Shown here piece after piece: positions 11,294 to 23,100 of a stretch of DNA of 64,000 nt (within the stretch, counting starts at the first letter, position 1; each line of letters begins with the position of its first letter). A model generated the notes under the pieces. It saw only the letters and a list, made by a program, of their open reading frames with translations. It had not been told where the DNA came from and made no database searches. The DNA is from Crossaster papposus (taxonomy: Eukaryota > Echinodermata > Asteroidea > Velatida > Solasteridae), in the NCBI GenBank assembly GCA_037893245.1, contig JBAIAA010000788.1:558001-622000 (forward strand), written 5' to 3'. The position numbers were made by a program, and so were the translations under genes.

Positions 11294-13285
11294 GTGTCTG
11301 ATCTACACTTCACCCAGCCTGCTCAGAAGAATCAGCAGAGGTAGAAGACAGAGATAGAGTATATCCACGTGTCTGATCTACACCTCACTCAGCTTGCTCA
11401 GAAGGAACAGCAGAGGTAGAAGACAGAGATAGAGTATATCCACGTGTCTGATCTACACCTCACTCAGCCTGCTCAGAAGGAACAGCAGATGTAGAAGACA
11501 GAGATAGAGTATATCCACGTGTCTCACTCAGCCTGCTCAGAAGGAACAGCAGAGGTAGAAGACAGAGATAGAGAATATCCACGTGTCTGATCTACACTTC
11601 ACCCAGCCTGCTCAGAAGAATCAGCAGAGGTAGAAGACAGAGATAGAGTATATCCACGTGTCTGATCTACACCTCAATCAGCCTGCTCAGAAGGAACAGC
11701 AGAGGTAGAAGACAGAGATAGAGTATATCCACGTGTCTGATCTACACCTCACTCAGCCTGCTCAGAAGGAACAGCAGAGGTAGAAGACAGATATAGAGTA
11801 TATCCACGTGTCTGATCTACACTTCACTCAGCCTGCTCAGAAGAATCAGCATAGGTAGAAGACAGAGATAGAGTATATCCACGTGTCTGATCTACACCTC
11901 ACTCAGCCTGCTCAGAAGGAACTGCAGAGGTAGAAGACAGAGATAGAGTATATCAACGTGTCTGATCTACACCTCACTCAGCCTGCTCAGAAGGAACAGC
12001 AGAGGTAGAAGACAGAGATATTGTATATCCACGTGTCTCTCTCAGCCTGCTCAGAAGGAACAGCAGAGGTAGAAGACAGAGATAGAGTATATCCACGTGT
12101 CTGATCTACACCTCACTCAGCCTGCTCAGAAGGAACAGCAGAGGTAGAAGTCAGAGATAGAGTATATCCACGTGTCTGATCTACACCTCACTCAGCCTGC
12201 TCAGAAGGAACAGCAGAGGTAGAAGACAGAGATAGAGTATATCCACGTGTCTCACTCAGCCTGCTCAGAAGGAACAGCAGAGGTAGAAGACAGAGATAGA
12301 GTATATCCACGTGTCTCACTCAGCCTGCTCAGAAGGAACAGCAGAGTTAGAAGACAGAGATAGAGTATATCCACGTGTCTCACTCAGCCTGCTCAGAAGG
12401 AACAGCAGAGGTAGAAGACAGAGATAGAGTATATCCACGTGTCTGATCTACACTTCACTCAGCCTGCTCAGAAGAATCAGCATAGGTAGAAGACAGAGAT
12501 AGAGTATATCCACGTGTCTGATCTACACCTCACTCAGCCTGCTCAGAAGGAACTGCAGAGGTAGAAGACAGAGATAGAGTATATCAACGTGTCTGATCTA
12601 CACCTCACTCAGCCTGCTCAGAAGGAACAGCAGAGGTAGAAGACAGAGATAGAGTATATCGACGTGTCTCACTCAGCCTGCTCAGAAGGAACAGCAGAGG
12701 TAGAAGACATAGATAGAGTATATCCACCTGTCTGATCTACACCTCATCCAGCCTGCTCAGAAGAATCAGCAGAGGTAGAAGACAAAGATAGAGTATATCC
12801 ACGTGTCTGATCTACACCTCACTCAGCCTGCTCAGAAGGAACAGCAGAGGTAGAAGACAGAGATAGAGTATATCCACGTGTCTGATCTACACCTCACTCA
12901 GCCTGCTCAGAAAGAACAGCTGAGGTAGAAGACAGAGATAGAGTATATCCACGTGTCTCACTCAGCCTGCTCAGAAGGAACAGCAGGGGTATAAGACAGC
13001 GATAGAGTATATCCACGTGTCTCACTCAGCCTGCTCAGAAGGAAAAGCAGAGGTAGAAGACAGAGATAGAGTATATCCACGTGGCTCACTCAGCCTGCTC
13101 AGAAGGAACAGAAGAGGTAGAAGACAGAGATATAGTATATCCACGTGTCTGATCTACACCTCACTTAGCCTGCTCAGAAGAATCAGCAGAGGTAGAAGAC
13201 AGAGATAGAGTATATCCACGTGTCTGATCTACACATCACTCAGCCTGCTCAGAAGGAACAGCAGAGGTAGAAGACAGAGATAGAG
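11294..13285 (+). repeat. Copy of about 7506-9497, 3788 bp downstream
   Basis: This block matches about 7506-9497 at a constant offset of 3788: CTTCACCC 7506/11294, TCAATC 7870/11658, CTCTCTC 8245/12033, the private AGAAGTCAG near 8360/12149, and GGAAAAGC 9229/13017. The source block is not adjacent; about 1.8 kb of other H1/H2 copies (with GGAAAAGC at 11016) lies between. Left edge: the ACATCACTC monomer at 11219 joins directly to the CTTCACCC monomer, skipping several H2 slots. Right edge: the monomer at 13295 is S where 9507 is L. Confidence 0.8.
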
Positions 13286-14034
13286 TATATCCACGTGTCT
13301 CACTCAGCCTGCTCAGAAGGAACAGCAGAGGTAGAAGACAGAGATAGAGTATATCCATGTGTCTGATCTACACCTCACTCAGCCTGCTCAGAAGGAACAG
13401 CAGAGGTAGAAGACAGAGATAGAGTATATCCACGTGTCTCACTCAGCCTGCTCAGAAGGAACAGCAGAGGTAGAAGACAGAGATAGAGTATATCCACGTG
13501 TCTGATCTACACCTCACTCAGCCTGCTAAGAAGGAACAGCAGAGGTAGAAGACAGAGGTAGAGTATAGCCACGTGTCTCACTCAGCCTGCTCAGAAGGAA
13601 CAGCAGAAGTAGAAGACAGAGATAGAGTATATCCACGTGTCTCACTCAGCCTGCTCAGAAGGAACAGCAGAGGTAGAAGACAGAGATAGAGTATATCCAC
13701 GTGTCTGATCTACACTTCACCCAGCCTGCTCAGAAGAATCAGCAGAGGTAGAAGACAGAGATAGAGTATATCCACGTGTCTGATCTACACCTCACTCAGC
13801 TTGCTCAGAAGGAACAGCAGAGGTAGAAGACAGAGATAGAGTATATCCACGTGTCTGATCTACACCTCACTCAGCCTGCTCAGAAGGAACAGCAGATGTA
13901 GAAGACAGAGATAGAGTATATCCACGTGTCTCACTCAGCCTGCTCAGAAGGAACAGCAGAGGTAGAAGACAGAGATAGAGAATATCCACGTGTCTGATCT
14001 ACACTTCACCCAGCCTGCTCAGAAGAATCAGCAG

Positions 14035-17000
14035 AGGTAGAAGACAGAGATAGAGTATATCCACGTGTCTGATCTACACCTCAATCAGCCTGCTCAGAAG
14101 GAACAGCAGAGGTAGAAGACAGATATAGAGTATATCCACGTGTCTGATCTACACTTCACTCAGCCTGCTCAGAAGAATCAGCATAGGTAGAAGACAGAGA
14201 TAGAGTATATCCACGTGTCTGATCTACACCTCACTCAGCCTGCTCAGAAGGAACTGCAGAGGTAGAAGACAGAGATAGAGTATATCAACGTGTCTGATCT
14301 ACACCTCACTCAGCCTGCTCAGAAGGAACAGCAGAGGTAGAAGACAGAGATAGAGTATATCGACGTGTCTCACTCAGCCTGCTCAGAAGGAACAGCAGAG
14401 GTAGAAGACATAGATAGAGTATATCCACCTGTCTGATCTACACCTCATCCAGCCTGCTCAGAAGAATCAGCAGAGGTAGAAGACAAAGATAGAGTATATC
14501 CACGTGTCTGATCTACACCTCACTCAGCCTGCTCAGAAGGAACAGCAGAGGTAGAAGACAGAGATAGAGTATATCCACGTGTCTGATCTACACCTCACTC
14601 AGCCTGCTCAGAAAGAACAGCTGAGGTAGAAGACAGAGATAGAGTATATCCACGTGTCTCACTCAGCCTGCTCAGAAGGAACAGCAGGGGTATAAGACAG
14701 CGATAGAGTATATCCACGTGTCTCACTCAGCCTGCTCAGAAGGAAAAGCAGAGGTAGAAGACAGAGATAGAGTATATCCACGTGGCTCACTCAGCCTGCT
14801 CAGAAGGAACAGAAGAGGTAGAAGACAGAGATATAGTATATCCACGTGTCTGATCTACACCTCACTTAGCCTGCTCAGAAGAATCAGCAGAGGTAGAAGA
14901 CAGAGATAGAGTATATCCACGTGTCTGATCTACACATCACTCAGCCTGCTCAGAAGGAACAGCAGAGGTAGAAGACAGAGATAGAGTATATCCACGTGTC
15001 TGATCTACACCTCACTCAGCCTGCTCAGAAGGAACAGCAGAGGTAGAAGACAGAGATAGAGTATATCCATGTGTCTGATCTACACCTCACTCAGCCTGCT
15101 CAGAAGGAACAGCAGAGGTAGAAGACAGAGATAGAGTATATCCACGTGTCTGATCTACACCTCACTCAGCCTGCTAAGAAGGAACAGCAGAGGTAGAAGA
15201 CAGAGGTAGAGTATAGCCACGTGTCTCACTCAGCCTGCTCAGAAGGAACAGCAGAAGTAGAAGACAGAGATAGAGTATATCCACGTTTCTCACTCAGCCT
15301 GCTCAGAAGGAACAGCAGAGGTAGAAGACAGAGATAAAGTATATCCACGTGTCTGATCTACACTTCACCCAGCCTGCTCAGAAGAATCAGCAGAGGTAGA
15401 AGACAGAGATAGAGTATATCCACGTGTCTGATCTACACCTCACTCAGCTTGCTCAGAAGGAACAGCAGAGGTAGAAGACAGAGATAGAGTATATCCACGT
15501 GTCTGATCTACACCTCACTCAGCCTGCTCAGAAGGAACAGCAGATGTAGAAGACAGAGATAGAGTATATCCACGTGTCTCACTCAGCCTGCTCAGAAGGA
15601 ACAGCAGAGGTAGAAGACAGAGATAGAGAATATCCACGTGTCTGATCTACACTTCACCCAGCCTGCTCAGAAGAATCAGCAGAGGTAGAAGACAGAGATA
15701 GAGTATATCCACGTGTCTGATCTACACCTCAATCAGCCTGCTCAGAAGGAACAGCAGAGGTAGAAGACAGAGATAGAGTATATCCACGTGTCTGATCTAC
15801 ACCTCACTCAGCCTGCTCAGAAGGAACAGCAGAGGTAGAAGACAGATATAGAGTATATCCACGTGTCTCACTCAGCCTGCTCAGAAGGAACAGCAGAGGT
15901 AGAAGACAGATATATAGTATATCCACGTGTCTCACTCAGCCTGATCAGAAGGAACAGCAGAGGTATAAGACAGATATAGAGTATATCCACGTGTCTCACT
16001 CAGCCTGCTCAGAAGGAAAAGCAGAGGTAGAAGACAGAGATAGAGTATATCCACGTGTCTGATCTACACTTCACCCAGCCTGCTCAGAAGGAACAGAAGA
16101 GGTAGAAGACAGAGATATAGTATATCCACGTGTCTGATCTACACTTCACTCAGCCTGCTCAGAAGAATCAGCATAGGTAGAAGACAGAGATAGAGTATAT
16201 CCACGTGTCTGATCTACACCTCACTCAGCCTGCTCAGAAGGAACAGCAGAGGTAGAAGACAGAGATAGAGTATATCCACGTGACTCACTCAGCCTGCTCA
16301 GAAGGAACAGAAGAGGTAGAAGACAGAGATATAGTATATCCACGTGTCTGATCTGCACCTCACTTAGCCTGCTCAGAAGAATCAGCATAGGTAGAAGACA
16401 GAGATAGAGTATATCCACGTGTCTGATCTACACCTCACTCAGCCTGCTCAGAATGAACAGCAGAGGTAGAAGACAGAGATAGAGTATATCAACTTGTCTG
16501 ATCTACACCTCACTCAGCCTGCTCAGAAGGAACAGCAGAGGTAGAAGACAGATATAGAGTATATCCACGTGTCTCACTCAGCCTGCTCAGAAGGAACAGC
16601 AGAGGTAGAAGACAGAGATAGAGTATATCCACGTGTCTGATCTACACCTCATTCAGCCTGCTCAGAAGGAACAGCAGAGGTAGAAGACAGAGATAGAGTA
16701 TATCCACGTGTCTCGCTCAGCCTGCTCAGAAGGAACAGCAGAGGTAGAAGACAGAGATAGAGTATATCCACCTGTCTGATCTACACCTCACCCAGCCTGC
16801 TCAGAAGAATCAGCAGAGGTAGAAGACAAAGATAGAGTATATCCACGTGTCTGATCTACACCTCACTCAGCCTGCTCAGAAGGAACAGCAGAGGTATCAG
16901 ACAGAGATAGAGTATATCCACGTGTCTCACTCAGCTTGCTCAGAAGGAACAGCAGAGGTAGAAGACAGAGATATAGTATATCCACGTGTCTCACTCAGCC

Positions 17001-20000
17001 TGCTCAAAAGGAACAGCAGAGGTAGAATACAGAGATAGAGTATATTCACGTGTGTGATCTACACCTCACTCAGCCTGCTCAGAAGGAACAACAGAGGTAG
17101 AAGACAGAGATAGAGTATATCCACGTGTCTCACTCAGCCTGCTCAGAAGGAACAGCAGAGGTAGAAGACAGAGATATAGTATACCCACGTGTCTCACTCA
17201 GCCTGCTCAGAAGGAACAGCAGAGGTATAAGACAGAGATAGAGTATATCCACGTGTCTCACTCAGCCTGCTCAGAAGGAAAAGCAGAGGTAGAAGACAGA
17301 GATATAGTATATCCACGTGGCTCACTCAGCCTGCTCAGAAGGAACAGAAGAGGTAGAAGACAGAGATAGAGTATATCCACGTGTCTGATCTACACCTCAC
17401 TTAGCCTGCTCAGAAGAATCAGCAGAAGTAGAAGACAGAGATATAGTATATCCACGTGTCTGATCTACACCTCACTCAGCCTGCTCAGAAGGAACAGCAG
17501 AGGTAGAAGACAGAGATAGAGTATATCCACGTGTCTCACTCAGCCTGCTCAGAAGGAACAGCAGAGGTAGAAGACAGAGATATAGTATATCCACGTGTCT
17601 CTCTCAGCCTGCTCAGAAGGAACAGCAGAGGTAGAAGACAGAGATAGAGTATATCCACGTGTCTGATCTACACCTCACTCAGCCTGCTCAGAAGGAACAG
17701 CAGAGGTAGAAGACAGAGATAGAGTATATCCACGTGTCTGATCTACACCTCACTCAGCCTGCTCAGAAGGAACAGCAGAGGTAGAAGACAGAGATAGAGT
17801 ATATCCACGTGTCTCACTCAGCCTGCTCAGAAGGAACAGCAGAGATAGAAGACAGAGATAGAGTATAGCCACGTGTCTCACTCAGCCTGCTCAGAAGGAA
17901 CAGCAGAGTTAGAAGACAGAGATAGAGTATATCCACGTGTCTCACTCAGCCTGCTCAGAAGGAACAGCAGAGGTAGAAGACAGAGATAGAGTATATCCAC
18001 GTGTCTGATCTACACCTCACTCAGCTTGCTCAGAAGGAACAGCAGACGTAGAAGACAGAGATAGAGTATATCCACGTGTCTGATCTACACCTCACTCAGC
18101 CTGCTCAGAAGGAACAGCAGAGGTAGAAGACAGAGATAGAGTATATCCACGTGTCTCACTCAGCCTGCTCAGAAGAAACAGCAGAGGTATAATACACAGA
18201 TAGAGTATATCCACGTGTCTCACTCAGCCTGCTCAGAAGGAAAAGCAGAGGTAGAAGACAGAGATATAGTATATCCACGTGTCTCACTCAGCCTGCTCAA
18301 AAGGAACAGCAGAGGTAGAAGACAGAGATAGAGTATATCCACGTGTGTGATCTACACCTCACTCAGCCTGCTCAGAAGGAACGGTAGAGGTAGAAGACAG
18401 AGATAGAGTATATGCACGTGTCTCACTCAGCCTGCTCAGAAGGAACAGCAGAGGTAGAAGACAGAGATATAGTATATCCACGTGTCTCTCTCAGCCTGCT
18501 CAGAAGGAACAGCAGAGGTAGAAGACAGAGATAGAGTATATCCACGTGTCTGATCTACACCTCACTCAGCCTGCTCAGAAGGAACAGCAGAGGTAGAAGA
18601 CAGAGATAGAGTATATCCACGTGTCTGATCTACACCTCACTCAGCCTGCTCAGAAGGAACAGCAGAGGTAGAAGACAGAGATAGAGTATATCCACGTGTC
18701 TCACTCAGCCTGCTCAGAAGGAACAGCAGAGGTAGAAGACAGAGATAGAGTATAGCCACGTGTCTCACTCAGCCTGCTCAGAAGGAACAGCAGAGTTAGA
18801 AGACAGAGATAGAGTATATCCACGTGTCTCACTCAGCCTGCTCAGAAGGAACAGCAGAGGTAGAAGACATAGATAGAGTATATCCACGTGTCTGATCTAC
18901 ACCTCACTCAGCTTGCTCAGAAGGAACAGCAGAGGTAGAAGACAGAGATAGAGTATATCCACGTGTCTGATCTACACCTCACTCAGCCTGCTCAGAAGGA
19001 ACAGCAGAGGTAGAAGACAGAGATAGAGTATATCCACGTGTCTCACTCAGCCTGCTCAGAAGAAACAGCAGAGGTATAATACACAGATAGAGTATATCCA
19101 CGTGTCTCACTCAGCCTGCTCAGAAGGAAAAGCAGAGGTAGAAGACAGAGATAGAGTATATCCACGTGGCTCACTCAGCCTGCTCAGAAGGAACAGAAGA
19201 GGTAGAAGACAGAGATATAGTATATCCACGTGTCTGATCTACACCTCACTTAGCCTGCTCAGAAGAATCAGCAGAGGTAGAAGACAGAGATAGAGTATAT
19301 CCACGTGTCTGATATACACATCACTCAGCCTGCTCAGAAGGAACAGCAGAGGTAGAAGACAGAGATAGAGTATATCCACGTGTCTGATCTACACCTCACT
19401 CAGCCTGCTCAGAAGGAACAGCAGAGGTAGAAGACAGAGATATAGTATATCCACGTGTCTCACTCAGCCTGCTCAAAAGGAACAGCAGAGGTAGAAGACA
19501 GAGATAGAGTATATCCACGTGTGTGATCTACACCTCACTCAGCCTGCTCAGAAGGAACGGCAGAGGTAGAAGACAGAGATAGTGTATATCCACGTGTCTC
19601 ACTCAGCCTGCTCAGAAGGAACAGCAGAGGTAGAAGACAGAGATATAGTATATCCACGTGTCTTTCTCAGCCTGCTCAGAAGGAACAGCAGAGGTAGAAG
19701 ACAGAGATAGAGTATATCCACGTGTCTGATCTACACCTCACTCAGCCTGCTCAGAAGGAACAGCAGAGGTAGAAGACAGAGATAGAGTATATCCACGTGT
19801 CTGATCTACACCTCACTCAGCCTGCTCAGAAGGAACAGCCGAGGTAGAAGACAGAGATAGAGTATATCCACGTGTCTCACTCAGCCTGCTCAGAAGGAAC
19901 AGCAGAGGTAGAAGACAGAGATAGAGTATAGCCACGTGTCTCACTCAGCCTGCTCAGAAGGAACAGCAGAGTTAGAAGACAGAGATAGAGTATATCCACG

Positions 20001-20108
20001 TGTCTCACTCAGCCTGCTCAGAAGGAACAGCAGAGGTAGAAGACAGAGATAGAGTATATCCACGTGTCTGATCTAAACTTCACTCAGCCTGCTCAGAAGA
20101 ATCAGCAT
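14035..20108 (+). repeat. 6074-bp tandem unit, copy 1
   Basis: The first of two adjacent copies with a constant offset of 6074 (46 L plus 41 S, 87 monomers). Landmarks: 14718/20792 (GGAAAAGC), 16847/22921 (GGTATCAG monomer), 17595/23669 and 18482/24556 (CTCTCTC), 19102/25176 (GGAAAAGC), 19658/25732 (CTTTCTC). By eye I found five substitutions between copies: 15308, 15524, 15797, 16494 and 16674 versus +6074. At the left edge, 14034 G versus 20108 T marks the first mismatch; similarity continues weakly to the left because all monomers are related. Confidence 0.93.
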
Positions 20109-23100
20109 AGGTAGAAGACAGAGATAGAGTATATCCACGTGTCTGATCTACACCTCAATCAGCCTGCTCAGAAGGAACAGCAGAGGTAGAAGACAGATAT
20201 AGAGTATATCCACGTGTCTGATCTACACTTCACTCAGCCTGCTCAGAAGAATCAGCATAGGTAGAAGACAGAGATAGAGTATATCCACGTGTCTGATCTA
20301 CACCTCACTCAGCCTGCTCAGAAGGAACTGCAGAGGTAGAAGACAGAGATAGAGTATATCAACGTGTCTGATCTACACCTCACTCAGCCTGCTCAGAAGG
20401 AACAGCAGAGGTAGAAGACAGAGATAGAGTATATCGACGTGTCTCACTCAGCCTGCTCAGAAGGAACAGCAGAGGTAGAAGACATAGATAGAGTATATCC
20501 ACCTGTCTGATCTACACCTCATCCAGCCTGCTCAGAAGAATCAGCAGAGGTAGAAGACAAAGATAGAGTATATCCACGTGTCTGATCTACACCTCACTCA
20601 GCCTGCTCAGAAGGAACAGCAGAGGTAGAAGACAGAGATAGAGTATATCCACGTGTCTGATCTACACCTCACTCAGCCTGCTCAGAAAGAACAGCTGAGG
20701 TAGAAGACAGAGATAGAGTATATCCACGTGTCTCACTCAGCCTGCTCAGAAGGAACAGCAGGGGTATAAGACAGCGATAGAGTATATCCACGTGTCTCAC
20801 TCAGCCTGCTCAGAAGGAAAAGCAGAGGTAGAAGACAGAGATAGAGTATATCCACGTGGCTCACTCAGCCTGCTCAGAAGGAACAGAAGAGGTAGAAGAC
20901 AGAGATATAGTATATCCACGTGTCTGATCTACACCTCACTTAGCCTGCTCAGAAGAATCAGCAGAGGTAGAAGACAGAGATAGAGTATATCCACGTGTCT
21001 GATCTACACATCACTCAGCCTGCTCAGAAGGAACAGCAGAGGTAGAAGACAGAGATAGAGTATATCCACGTGTCTGATCTACACCTCACTCAGCCTGCTC
21101 AGAAGGAACAGCAGAGGTAGAAGACAGAGATAGAGTATATCCATGTGTCTGATCTACACCTCACTCAGCCTGCTCAGAAGGAACAGCAGAGGTAGAAGAC
21201 AGAGATAGAGTATATCCACGTGTCTGATCTACACCTCACTCAGCCTGCTAAGAAGGAACAGCAGAGGTAGAAGACAGAGGTAGAGTATAGCCACGTGTCT
21301 CACTCAGCCTGCTCAGAAGGAACAGCAGAAGTAGAAGACAGAGATAGAGTATATCCACGTTTCTCACTCAGCCTGCTCAGATGGAACAGCAGAGGTAGAA
21401 GACAGAGATAAAGTATATCCACGTGTCTGATCTACACTTCACCCAGCCTGCTCAGAAGAATCAGCAGAGGTAGAAGACAGAGATAGAGTATATCCACGTG
21501 TCTGATCTACACCTCACTCAGCTTGCTCAGAAGGAACAGCAGAGGTAGAAGACAGAGATAGAGTATATCCACGTGTCTGATCTACACCTCACTCAGCTTG
21601 CTCAGAAGGAACAGCAGATGTAGAAGACAGAGATAGAGTATATCCACGTGTCTCACTCAGCCTGCTCAGAAGGAACAGCAGAGGTAGAAGACAGAGATAG
21701 AGAATATCCACGTGTCTGATCTACACTTCACCCAGCCTGCTCAGAAGAATCAGCAGAGGTAGAAGACAGAGATAGAGTATATCCACGTGTCTGATCTACA
21801 CCTCAATCAGCCTGCTCAGAAGGAACAGCAGAGGTAGAAGACAGAGATAGAGTATATCCACGTGTCTGATATACACCTCACTCAGCCTGCTCAGAAGGAA
21901 CAGCAGAGGTAGAAGACAGATATAGAGTATATCCACGTGTCTCACTCAGCCTGCTCAGAAGGAACAGCAGAGGTAGAAGACAGATATATAGTATATCCAC
22001 GTGTCTCACTCAGCCTGATCAGAAGGAACAGCAGAGGTATAAGACAGATATAGAGTATATCCACGTGTCTCACTCAGCCTGCTCAGAAGGAAAAGCAGAG
22101 GTAGAAGACAGAGATAGAGTATATCCACGTGTCTGATCTACACTTCACCCAGCCTGCTCAGAAGGAACAGAAGAGGTAGAAGACAGAGATATAGTATATC
22201 CACGTGTCTGATCTACACTTCACTCAGCCTGCTCAGAAGAATCAGCATAGGTAGAAGACAGAGATAGAGTATATCCACGTGTCTGATCTACACCTCACTC
22301 AGCCTGCTCAGAAGGAACAGCAGAGGTAGAAGACAGAGATAGAGTATATCCACGTGACTCACTCAGCCTGCTCAGAAGGAACAGAAGAGGTAGAAGACAG
22401 AGATATAGTATATCCACGTGTCTGATCTGCACCTCACTTAGCCTGCTCAGAAGAATCAGCATAGGTAGAAGACAGAGATAGAGTATATCCACGTGTCTGA
22501 TCTACACCTCACTCAGCCTGCTCAGAATGAACAGCAGAGGTAGAAGACAGAGATAGAGTATATCAACGTGTCTGATCTACACCTCACTCAGCCTGCTCAG
22601 AAGGAACAGCAGAGGTAGAAGACAGATATAGAGTATATCCACGTGTCTCACTCAGCCTGCTCAGAAGGAACAGCAGAGGTAGAAGACAGAGATAGAGTAT
22701 ATCCACGTGTCTGATCTACACCTCATTCAGCCTGCTCAGAAGGAACATCAGAGGTAGAAGACAGAGATAGAGTATATCCACGTGTCTCGCTCAGCCTGCT
22801 CAGAAGGAACAGCAGAGGTAGAAGACAGAGATAGAGTATATCCACCTGTCTGATCTACACCTCACCCAGCCTGCTCAGAAGAATCAGCAGAGGTAGAAGA
22901 CAAAGATAGAGTATATCCACGTGTCTGATCTACACCTCACTCAGCCTGCTCAGAAGGAACAGCAGAGGTATCAGACAGAGATAGAGTATATCCACGTGTC
23001 TCACTCAGCTTGCTCAGAAGGAACAGCAGAGGTAGAAGACAGAGATATAGTATATCCACGTGTCTCACTCAGCCTGCTCAAAAGGAACAGCAGAGGTAGA

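Noticed and set aside
16221-16418. Minus-strand open frame of 65 codons (also 22295-22492), hydrophobic in appearance
   Set aside because: It is the antisense of satellite monomers, rich in Leu/Ser because the minus strand is pyrimidine-rich. The second occurrence is simply the 6074-bp duplicate of the first. No initiating ATG or other coding support.
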